Part shown: positions 1 through 9,300 of the stretch, in pieces | Layout: each line of letters begins with the position of its first letter | Position numbering within the stretch: position 1 is the stretch's first letter | Assembly (NCBI RefSeq): GCF_964199755.1 | Contig: NC_133904.1 | Location: forward strand, 1,054,001-1,118,000 | Length of the DNA stretch: 64,000 bases | Source: Larus michahellis | Taxonomy: Eukaryota; Chordata; Aves; Charadriiformes; Laridae | Reading direction: 5' to 3' | Position numbers and translations under genes: made by a program | Notes under the pieces: generated by a model | What the model saw: the letters and a program-made list of their open reading frames with translations, nothing else | Told to the model about the DNA's origin: nothing | The model's database searches: none

Positions 1-924
1 TTAAACACAGGAAGCTTAAAACGCAAACACAGCCCCCGGCCAAACGAAGCCACCTGCGGCAGGCAGCAGAGCGACGGTGCCATGGAGTTACCGTCCCTCC
101 AAGCCCACAGGCACCGGGTGCGAGCGCTGCCGGGGATCCCTCCCGCCACCCTGTGCTGAGGATGCCGGGGGGTTTTCCCTGGGTCACCCCCTGTGAAGGA
201 GAACCCCCCCCCCCATACACCCACCGCCTGCAGGCAACCCCAGCACCTCTGTCATCCCACCGCCCCTGCTCGGGAATGGGGCTCTGAGCATCGTGGGAGC
301 TACCAAGTGCTATGGTACAACTTCTGCAACCCCCCAAGGGGTTTTAAGCCCCCCCGGGGACCCGGTACCTGCGCTAGCGGGATGCCAGCGAATGCAGACA
401 CGCACAGTTACGCTGCAGTCCTGAATTTGCCCTGCTGAGTGCCGACGCAAGAGTCTTATTTGTGAAAGTCACTTCTCCTTTCAGCAAAACTTACACTCCT
501 ACAAGTCACTATCGCCCTCGAAAATATTTGCAGCGGAATAAGGCAGGGGAGGTGTTCACAAAACATAAGGAATTTTCACGGTACATGAGCTGCGTTACCA
601 TAAATACCTCCCGGCTTCCAACACCTTCTTTTCAGATGCATTTCTCATAATCCTACGTTTATGTACTAGAAGGCAGAGGCGATTATGAGAATTGCTCTCT
701 TTGGGAATTTGGACACAAACAAGTAAACACAGTCCCCGAGAGTTCCCAAACCGCTGGAATCCATGGGAAATTTACAGTCAGCTCATCCACGGCCGCATCA
801 AACCTACGCAAAGAGATCCTGACTCTGCTGCTGTCAGAGGGAATTTTGCTATTGCTTTCAGGAGAAAAAAGGATTTCATGCAGCTTTGGCTATTTCCTTA
901 TTGTCTAAAACTCTCTGTACTTAC
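1..924 (-). other. ADAMTS7: ADAMTS7 intron 2 (partial)
   Basis: This stretch lies downstream of ADAMTS7 coding exon 2 on the minus strand and should be intron 2 running off the left edge. I looked for the next propeptide exon on the minus strand and did not find it. The short open frames on both strands look like chance frames. The C-run near 210 is simple sequence. Confidence 0.6.
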
Positions 925-1277
925 CAGGCCATCACAGGTGCTGAGCACGGCCAGCCCCCCCGTCACCGCCCGGCTCTGCACCTCCCCAATCATATGGCAG
1001 GAGTTGGACGCGTGAGACTGGATCTTGGCGTTCGCGATGCCCCCGTATCGCCGCTCGCTGACGAACCCAGGCGCCAGGAGGTTGTGGTTGAGGCTCAGGT
1101 TGAATTTCAGGGGTTGCCCTTTGTAATGCAGTTCATAGAAGGCGAGAAACTTGCTCCTGGAGGAAGGCGACCTGCGGTGAAGTGCTCGGTGGGACAAATC
1201 GTAGGACAGGAATGATCCGCTCTCGTCAACCTTGATGGGGTGAACGATGTCGCTGCTGGCGTACGGCAGGGCAGGCT
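925..1277 (-). CDS. ADAMTS7: ADAMTS7 coding exon 2 (propeptide)
   Basis: The acceptor is CCCCTGTCTTCCCAG directly before 1277, and the donor is CTG|GTAAGT after 925. The exon is 353 nt. It starts with the last two bases of a split Glu codon and ends in phase 0, as expected for the human CDGL/KGVF boundary. It encodes the propeptide segment from PALPYASSDIVHP to STCDGL, including two cysteines (in SCHMIGEV and STCDGL) that are conserved in my memory of human ADAMTS7. Confidence 0.9.
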
Positions 1278-2130
1278 CTGGGAAGACAGGGGTTCTGTGG
1301 TTAGCTTTGGGATTCGTCACCTTTCTGAAGGTGATGAACTTGCTGAACTCCGAGGCAGCCCAGCAGGATCAGGTACCCAAATACCCGTTGCATCTGGTGA
1401 CTGGTCTCCGCTGCCGCTGCCAAAGGCACAGCGGGGAGCGGGGAAAGGCTGGAACCCCATGGCCCATGGGGTCCCACGCAGCCCCCATGCCCTGGGGGTG
1501 GCAGGGGCTGGGATTTTCCCCGGGAGAGGGTTAAGGTGGGGAAGGATGGAGGTAGGCAAGGCAGAGGCCACTCAGCTCCGCGGCTCTGCTCCGGCCGGGG
1601 CGCTCCCAGTACCCACGCACACCTTCCCGCTGTTTAATTAAAAAAAAAACAAAAACAAAAAACCACCAAAAAACCAACCAAACAAAAACCCCAAATAACC
1701 CAGCAAACAAAACAAACCCCCAAACCCTCAAATCCCAGTTTTGAAGCGGTGTTCGGAAGCCGCCTCTGGGGGCAAAGCACTCCCGGGCACTGAGCGCCCC
1801 GGAGCTTGCCCAGCCGGGTGCGCAGCGCTGCGGCCGGGGGGAGCCGGGGGGAGCCCAAGGGGAGCCCGGGGAGAGCCGGGCTCCCGGCCCTGTGCATCCC
1901 ACCGGAGCCGCGGGACGAGCCCTGCAGCGGCGGGGGGGCACCGGGCTGCCCGGCCCCGGGAGCCGCCGCGCTGCCCCGCGGAGCGCCCCGCGCACATCCC
2001 CGCGCCCCCCTCGCGCTTCCCTCAGCGGACCTGTCCGCCCCGTCCCTCCGCCCGCCTGCGCGCCCGCGGCCAGCGCGGCGGCGAGGAGCAGGAGGCCGGC
2101 CGGGGCCGGGGCCGGCGGCGGGGCCGGCAT
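925..2130 (-). CDS. ADAMTS7: ADAMTS7, first two coding exons (partial gene)
   Basis: ADAMTS7 is a secreted zinc metalloprotease with thrombospondin repeats that cleaves matrix proteins such as COMP. Only the N-terminus is here: join(2031..2130, 925..1277) on the minus strand, 151 codons ending in phase 0. Residues 1-33 hold a signal peptide with a Leu/Ala core (about residues 11-26, likely cut after AQA). Residues 34-151 are the start of the propeptide, with the family motifs DIVHPIKVDESGSFLSYDL, FYELHYKGQPLKFNL, NLLAPGFVSERRYGG and CHMIGEV, ending in STCDGL. These match the human ADAMTS7 propeptide as I remember it. The paralogue ADAMTS12 is similar, but the head-to-head position next to MORF4L1 is the ADAMTS7 arrangement in human. 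The furin site, protease domain and TSP repeats lie off the left edge. Confidence 0.87.
1639..1738. repeat. A/C-rich low-complexity tract
   Basis: Runs of A broken by CC and CAAAC units (reads as T/G-rich on the ADAMTS7 sense strand) lie inside ADAMTS7 intron 1. It is simple sequence with no coding content. Confidence 0.8.
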
Positions 2131-2340
2131 GGGTGCGGGCAGCGGGCGGCTGAGCGCGGGCGGCGGCGGGACGCGCCGGCGAGGCGGCCGCGGCGGGCGG
2201 GGCTCCGCGGCTGCGGAGGGCGCGGGCAGGGCCGGGCAGCGCGCGCCTCCCGCCGCCGGTGCGGGCCGAGGGCGCCCCCCCGCGGCCGCGGTGAGCGCCT
2301 CCGCCGGTGCCCCCGCCGCGGGGCTGCGCGAATTTCAGTG
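1745..2340 (-). promoter_or_regulatory. CpG island at the ADAMTS7 5' end
   Basis: Very GC-rich DNA dense in CpG, with many GGGCGG/CCGCCC boxes, covers ADAMTS7 exon 1 and about 200 bp upstream. I see no TATA box. It is likely the ADAMTS7 promoter. The long frames on both strands here are a result of GC-rich composition and are not genes. Confidence 0.75.
2031..2130 (-). CDS. ADAMTS7: ADAMTS7 coding exon 1 (signal peptide)
   Basis: The frame starting at the ATG at 2130 encodes a Pro/Ala-rich start followed by AGLLLLAAALAAGAQA, a good signal peptide. I place the donor at ACAG|GTCCGC (GT at 2030-2029). It is not a strong consensus, but it leaves exactly the one-base overhang needed to complete the split Glu codon of exon 2. 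The exon lies in a CpG island, which fits a first exon. The start codon and donor need transcript support. Confidence 0.7.
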
Positions 2341-2480
2341 GAAAAAATGAAAACACGGTGCTTTCCCGAAGCTGCCGTTTCCCGGGCGCAGAGCACGGCT
2401 GAGGCTGTCCCGTGCGGCGTCTTTTTTTTTAATTTTCTTTTCAGGATGAAAGGAGCGGGAAATACAAAACTTGGAGGAGA

Positions 2481-2857
2481 GAATCACAGAGTGGTTTGGG
2501 TTGGAAGGGACCTTAAAGCCCCCCCAGTGGCACCCCCTGCCCTGGGCAGGGACACCTCCCACCAGCCCAGGTTGCTCCAAGCCCCGTCCAACCTGGCCTT
2601 GAACCCCTCCAGGGATGGGGCAGCCACAGCTTCTCTGGGCAACCTGGGCCAGGGGCTCACCGCCCTCACCGCCAAGAGTTTCTTCCCAATATCTCATCTC
2701 AGTCTCCCCTCTTCCAGTTTAAACCCGTTCCCCCTCGTCCCATGGCTCCCCTCCCTGCTCCAGAGTCCCTCCCCAGCTTTCCTGGAGCCCCTTTAGCGAC
2801 TGGAAGGGTCTCTGAGGTCTCCCCGGAGCCTTCTCTTCTCCAGGCTGAACGACTCCT
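2481..2857 (-). mobile_element. CR1 LINE 3' fragment, reverse orientation
   Basis: The stretch opens with AATCACAGAGTGGTTTGGGT and continues through TTGGAAGGGACC, GGGCAGGGACACCTCCCAC, AACCTGGCCTTGAACCCCTC and CTTCTCTTCTCCAGGCTGAA. This is the reverse complement of the 3' end of an avian CR1 retrotransposon, 5' truncated as usual. The minus strand still shows the decayed end of ORF2. It sits between the two divergent promoters, directly upstream of the tRNA gene. Confidence 0.93.
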
Positions 2858-2936
2858 GGCGGCGGCTACAGGGAACAGGCAGCGCGCGACCGGGGGGCGC
2901 TGCCGAGTACCGTAGAATGAAGCTCCTAACCATAGC

Positions 2937-3009
2937 GCCCGGCTAGCTCAGTCGGTAGAGCATGGGACTCTTAATCCCAGGGTCGTGGGTTCGAGCCCCA
3001 CGTTGGGCG
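2937..3009 (+). tRNA. tRNA-Lys (anticodon CTT)
   Basis: A 73-nt intronless tRNA gene. The acceptor arm GCCCGGC (2937-2943) pairs with GTTGGGC (3002-3008) with two G-T pairs. The anticodon stem is TGGGA/TCCCA-like with loop CTCTTAA, so CTT lies at 2970-2972 and decodes AAG lysine. The pol III A box TAGCTCAGTCGG (2944-2955) and B box GGTTCGAGCCC (2988-2998) are intact, and a T6 terminator follows. No CCA is encoded, as expected in a eukaryote. It looks functional and lies about 330 bp upstream of the MORF4L1 start codon, on the same strand. Confidence 0.97.
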
Positions 3010-3015
3010 CATTAA

Positions 3016-3021
3016 TTTTTT
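3016..3021 (+). terminator. Pol III terminator of tRNA-Lys
   Basis: TTTTTT begins 7 nt after the tRNA discriminator base; a second T6 run at 3031-3036 could act as backup. Confidence 0.85.
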
Positions 3022-3169
3022 CTTCCCCTGTTTTTTGCCTTATTTTTTTCCCCGCCCTCCTCCTACGACTCCTCACGGCCCCCGCAGCCAACAACTGACA
3101 ACCAAACTGACACTTTATCGTTCCGGCGTGGGAGGGGTCTGGACGCGCGGTGGTCCCGCCCCGCCGCAG

Positions 3170-3194
3170 ACTACAAGTCCCAGCATACTCTGGG
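3170..3194 (+). promoter_or_regulatory. ZNF143/Staf-type binding site
   Basis: ACTACAAGTCCCAGCATAC followed by TCTGGG closely fits the long ZNF143 (SBS) consensus ACTACAANTCCCANNATGC. It lies about 145-170 bp upstream of the MORF4L1 ATG, a normal promoter position for this factor, and 160 bp downstream of the tRNA gene. Confidence 0.7.
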
Positions 3195-3337
3195 GGCGCG
3201 GCACGGCTCGGGGGGGGGGGAGCGCGCCTGCGCGGAGCGGCGCGGGGAGGGGGGGGCTGGGGCCGGCCGCGCAGAATGCGGCGGAGGTGGTGAGGCCCCC
3301 GCGGGGAGGGGGCGGGAGGAGGGAGAGTCACTTATAA

Positions 3338-3377
3338 ATGGCGCCCAAGCAGGACCCCAAGCCCAAATTCCAGGAGG
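3338..3377 (+). CDS. MORF4L1: MORF4L1 coding exon 1
   Basis: Encodes [13 protein letters not shown] plus the first base of Gly14. Donor GAGG|GTGAGT. The start codon matches the known MRG15 N-terminus. Confidence 0.97.
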
Positions 3378-6300
3378 GTGAGTGCAGGCTGGGGGGGGAC
3401 TGGTCCGGGTGTGTGGGGGGCCGGGGGTGGCGGCGTGGGGCAGGGGGCCTGAGGCGGGGAGGCGAGGCCTGAGGGGAGGTGGGGGGCAGAGGCCTGGTCG
3501 GGAGCGGGCGGTGGGGCTGAGGGGGGGAGGCCAGGCCCTGGCGGGGGCTTCCCGCTGCCGCATCTCTCAGCGCTCGCCGGGAAGCGCCTGGCTTTAAACC
3601 CGTTCGTTTCCCTGACTTTGCGGCGGTGGGTGGGCCGAAAAGAAACAAAGGAGACGGTTTGATGGGGGGGGGGGGGAGGAATGAAATCCCGCTGCCGTTT
3701 CTTTCTGCAGAGTGGCAGCGCGGTGCGCTGGGGCTGCGAGGAGGCAGAGGTCCCTGCGGCGGGGACATCTGCAGCGCAAGGGGGCCGGGGTGGCCGTGGG
3801 GGGGACTCCTGGCGGGTCAACAGCTGTCCCTCCTCCATCGGGGCTGCAGTGGGCCAGCCCTTGGTGGAGGCAGCCGCTGCCCTCGGGCAGGTCTCTGCTC
3901 TATAATAAAGCAGAGCCTAATTAATTACAGGGTGCCATCCTACAGTGGTCGTGGCTCTGAGGCAAGCTTTCGGTAAGGCCTTCAGCTCGACCAGGTTCCA
4001 GTGTTGGTGACCCCTCAGCATAGGGGTTATTTGGATTTTAGCTTTCGCTGCTCAGCCCTAACAGTGTGAGAATATGTGGAAAGCATGAATTCCTGTTGTC
4101 TTTGTCTCTCTTCCTGTTCCTCATCTTTCCTACCCACAAGGCGTGGGGCTTTCCTATCCCCTGTTATTCTAAATATGCTTCATTTTCTTGCAGGCATGGA
4201 CATTCATTGGCATTAAAGCCGTTGAAGTCTCCTAAATCTGTCAGGATTTTTATTTTCTTGGGTTTGAAACGTGGTTATTATTTACTCTTTCTTGAAAAGG
4301 AGCTCAGCTAGGGAGCCTCATGCAGGAGGAGTCATGGGGCAGTATTTGGGCAGGTGGTTGTGGTGGAACCCGTATTTACAACAAAGCACCAGATTATTTT
4401 TTTAGGTGAATAAGTGTTAGTATGATGCTTTTTCTGAGACTTATTTTGCATACATTTTGATTTTTAGATAATGGCTGTGATTGATACAGGTAAATGAAAA
4501 TGCTAGACAACGGTAAATGAAAACTTCATCCTTTCCTCTCTACCAGACCCTCACATTGGCTTCTGAGCAAGACTTTCAACACAACTGGGATTTATCTTTA
4601 AAAGTGCGGTTTGCAGAAGAATTGCTGGAAGCTGGCCATTCTGGGTAGCTTAAACAGCACTGTAATTGTATGTGCTCCATGGCTGCCTATGTCAGAGCGT
4701 GTTCAATCGTGCATCGGCATTCCATGCCATGCGTTAATACCAGTGGTATTATTAACCTGCAGAAATAATCAAGATTTTAATGTGTGATTCACATTGTAAT
4801 TATTAATATGAAATCAAGTGGACTGCAGAAACTAAAACAAGTAAATTCCAGCCTGAAATTATGTTCACAGCTGTAGGAATATGAGCAACCTAAATTTAGT
4901 ACAGAAGTTAAAATTTTTAGGCTTTTTTCCACCAATGTAAATGTGTTTGTGTTCTCAACTGTAACATTAAAAGGAAGAAAAGTGCTGTGAATAAAGCTTC
5001 CTGCAGGACTAAACCTTAAATGCTTTATTGCGGCCCTTTCCAGCAGACAAATGAAAATTATTTTAATTATAGATTTTCAAGCTAAATGTACATCAAAGAA
5101 TGGTAGGTAGACTTAGAGGTTACCCATATTGGCATTTTTCACAAAGCAAAGGGTGAGGACCAGACTGAATTCATTGCAAAAACCTGTAAGAGCTAGGAAA
5201 TCCTAAATGTCAAGCTAGAAGTATGAGTACCCCATAAAATGAAGGGGCTGATGTTTTTATGGAGGCATGAGAAATGAGACCAGTGTTTGGATAACCGTGA
5301 GTTAAGGGTTGTAGGTACCTCAGGTGTTCTGCATCTTTGCACTGACTTTTTTTTTTTTTTGAAAGCAAATATAAAATATGTGAAGGGCCTCAGATGTGAA
5401 GTTCAACTTTTGAGTAGCTTGTGGCAGTCTTTTTGTCTGCTGATGAGACTTCTGTGTTTTCTGGTGTGTTCTGAAGATGCTAGTAAGCCTCCCGCTCTGG
5501 TGTGGATGGGAAGACTTTGTTGGTAGTTGTATCGGGTCCTTGGTCCACAGACTGAGAACCTCTTATTTCTATACGTACTCTGCATGTGAAATGCTCGAAG
5601 GAGTAGGCGGTTGAATTGTGACTTCCATGAGCTTTTCCTTACGTGAAGCTTTTTGACAACGCCACGAAGCCAGAAGACGTGCCCGTTCCCAGCCTCACTG
5701 ATGTTTGAGCAGTACGCGCTGGCCAGCGTGGCAGCCATTTGCATGCAACAGAAATGCTGCTTGTAGGCTGGCATTTAGGGGTGCTAACAGAGCATGTTCT
5801 GATATTTTCTACTCGCTATTTTGGCTAAAGAGCTGTTCTCCTACAAATGCTGTCTTTGGGATAAGGAATAGGTGCGGGTGTTTCGCTGCAGCGGTGGCAA
5901 TGTGTAGGGGAGAATGGGCTGTAGATTCAGAAGAGAGGCTTTGTGTGTGTCTGCAGTCAGCTGGGAAGGAGCAAGAGCCCGTTAGGTTATCATCAAAACA
6001 GAAGAACCCTGTCTGCAAAACTGAGATTCATGTTATGTTTCTTAAACATAAAAAAAATAGTTCTTGGTAACTCTGGACATCTTGCCTAGAAAGCCCTTGC
6101 ATAATAATTGAAATAGAGACGTGTTTTCCAGTAGCACTTCTAAGGACTATGATGCATGAGGATAATAATGTCAATTCTAATGTTAGCCTTGATTATAAAG
6201 ACACTTTTTTTTTTCTTTAATAAAAGTACTGAATGTATCAAAATGGGCACTTCTGTGACAACCTTTCTAAACCTTTTTCTTTCTCGGTATGTAGAAGAAT

Positions 6301-9300
6301 TCTACCGGTTGAAATACATTTCTGACATAGTTTTGTGTTCTTAGACTTTACTGCGAATACTTGTTCCAGTTCGATGGAGAGCATGGGATCCTACCGATTG
6401 GATGATAATGACATCTTAAAAGATGCGCAGTTCTTTCCGGTCAGCATAGGAACGAAGTAGTACATTTATAGTTGCATCTTGTTCAATCGGAGTCTGGATG
6501 TGTTAGATGAAATGTGAGAAGAGGCCATTGCTGTATCTGCTTGTCTCCCAGTCTTGGTGGTGAAATGGTGTGTCTGAATCCTCCCTCATCTGCTTCAGGC
6601 AAAATCAGGTGATTCGTCATCAGCCACCTGATAAACCGTGTAACCGCACTGACCCTGCCAGAACTGTGTTTTGGGAATGAGTGCGAGAGCTGCTCCCTCA
6701 CAAAAAAAAAACCAAACCCTGCGATACGAGGACATTTAATTTCTGTTTGCAGAGAGCATGCCTGTTCAGAGCACATCTGGTTAAAAGTTTCATCAGCGTC
6801 TTGTCATGTGTCTGTAGGCTAAAGAGGCAAATAAAGCCAGAATTGTACAGGATTCAAGAAAGTCAAAGTCAGTGGTATGATGTGCCACTGACTGTATTTA
6901 TCACTTGAATATGCAGAAAGCTGTTTTGAAGAGCAGTAAAATTTACAGTGGAGGGTATTTTTAAACCTATAGCCCCTGAACTGGTTTGTCCCCACCCTAG
7001 TCATTCCTGAGCTGCTCACAAGGAAGAAGGAATCCAGAGCTGTGCAACTGGCCTGTTTCTGTGTGCCGCCTTCCCAGCCCAGTCTGGGACTGAATAAGTA
7101 CCTGCACATGGGTGCTGCACAGCACGCACGCGCTGCCTGGGACAGATCTCTTCTGTCCCGTATGTCCTGGAAACAGTGGCAAGAACTGGATGTGTGCTAC
7201 ACCCTGGAGTGCATTATGCAGCTTGTCTCTGAAAATGGGAGGTACTGCAGCTTTCAAGAAGGAAACATCTGTACTCAGATATCCTGTGTTAAGTACGTTC
7301 AAATTCCCACAAGGTAACCGCACAATTAGACCTTGCCGTTGAGGGGGAAAAAAAATAGACTGAAGAACAATCTCTTCCTACTTAAAAGCCACAAGGTGAA
7401 CATTTTTTCTTGCTGCTGCACAAACCTGGCGTTTTTCTGCCCCGCAAGTCGGATGGGGGAAACAATGTCAGGGTCTCTCTCTTCCGGACTTCATTGAACT
7501 AGGAATAGCAGGTGGTGTGCTTCCTGCAGGAAAAGGAGCACTAACAACACTTGCTTTCATTTCTGTCAGAAGCTTAACATGCAGAGGTGACATCTCTTAC
7601 GAGAGCTAATTTCCTGCTCTGAATCAAAATGCAATGTCATGGAGACTAAAGAATCCCTTACAGTAATATGGTTTTACCTACTTACTGCTTGAGTACTTAG
7701 GCTGAAGTAGTCCATTTCTATCGAGTCAGTGTGTTTTGGTGTCTGCATCTGAAATTCAAGGCTTTGAAGGAGTTCTCTGTGCCAGCCTTTCAACAGGATA
7801 TAAGGTACCTATAACTTGAATTGGCAGGGGCTAGAGGTACGGGCAGGAATGAAAGTTTTGGTGCCAATTGTTTGCTGAAGTAACCAGCCATTCTGCAAAA
7901 CTCGGGGCAGCCCTGGACGTGGTTTGCATGCAGCTGTCCTTGTGTGAGCGCCCTTCAGGGAGGTCCTCAGGAATCTTTGCTTCGTGGCCTAAATAATCAG
8001 AGCTATGATCCTCTTTTGTATGAGAGTGAATTTGCTTCTCAAACACCAGCCCGCTTCTTAAATTTGATTCTGCCTTTGAACTTCTTTCTAGGCTGGAGAC
8101 TGGATTCATTCTGTGTTTTACTGGATGACATATATTTCACAGAAATGGCACATCGATGGTTTTTTAAGATGTTTATCTGCAATTTTCTTTCAGGTGAACG
8201 AGTGCTTTGTTTTCATGGACCTCTCCTTTATGAAGCAAAGGTATGTGTGGTTGCTTATTGCTGCAAACGGTTCTGACTGTTACCCAAGAAAATAAGGAAT
8301 TGTATTAGTTTACCTGCTGTGCCTCACTAGATAGGGTTTACTAAAATGAAGGAAAATCTGATAATGTATGAAATTAGTTTTAAATCCTGGAGCTCTACAT
8401 TATAGAAAAATTTCAGAAAACCTGGTGGTACTATGCAGCTATTCTGGTAAACTACTAAAGGCCGGGTGGTTTTATGTGTTGAACATCTGGTACACCTGTG
8501 TTCCCAGAACCCTGGAGAGCATTTGTGCCCGTAGGACTTGGTGCTGGGGCTAATGCATGAGCTAGTAAGTTTAGCTGCAGTTTGAGCTTCCTCAGAGGTG
8601 TAGGTGGCTGAGTACAATCAGTGGTCTTCAAATGGGAAAACACCGCAGAAGATAATGCGGGATTAAAGTGACAAAGGAATTGGCATTCTCAGTTCTGGCT
8701 TTTTAACTGCGGAAACCATGCATTGCAAATTTGTGACTTGTAGGAGTATCCCTCCTGCTTCAGGCAGGCCTCTGCTGAACGCTTTCCACCAAGTGCTTTT
8801 CTTCCGGAGCCTTAAGCAGGTGTCACTGCTACGCCATCTGTTTTACTGAAGGTATAGCTCCTAATCTGACTGCCTTTTTCCACTGAAATTGAAAAAAAGG
8901 GCTTTTGTAGCTCTATGGATTAGAAGACTTGCAGAAATTCCTAGGACACCTTAAACTGAGATTTAAATCCTTTAGGTTCTGGTGTCAGTAAATGTTAACT
9001 GATGGGATGACTTCTGAGAGGCAGTAGTAGAGAGGCAGTTAGAAATACTTGACATCTCTTTCCATGCTAATAGGAAATAGTCATTCTAAGGTTAAAATAA
9101 CATCCAGAGCATTGACAGGGGACGTGCTTGTCTAAAAAATTTTCACTTTAGTGATTCTACTCTGTTCTCTCCCTTGCTCTAGAACTGGAGGACAAGTTCG
9201 TTGTGAATGTATGCTCAGAGTGTTGTCTTCTGCCAGTGCCTGCCCAGGTGCTAGTACAGAGAGGAGAGTAATCAAGGCTTCTGCTTTTGGGGAGGCAAAC

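Larger units (their letters stand above)
3100..3570 (+). promoter_or_regulatory. MORF4L1: CpG-rich promoter of MORF4L1
   Basis: CpG-dense, G-rich sequence surrounds the first MORF4L1 exon, with GGGCG-type boxes and long G runs before and after the ATG. The G-rich first part of intron 1 (3378-3560) has many closely spaced G runs that could form quadruplexes. The exact transcription start cannot be read from sequence. Confidence 0.75.

Noticed and set aside
925-2130. ADAMTS12 instead of ADAMTS7
   Set aside because: The paralogue has similar propeptide motifs, but the divergent position next to MORF4L1 fits ADAMTS7.
1531-2356. Long minus- and plus-strand frames across the ADAMTS7 CpG island (up to 351 codons)
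   Set aside because: They are shadows of GC-rich sequence; only the 33-codon signal-peptide segment fits the gene.
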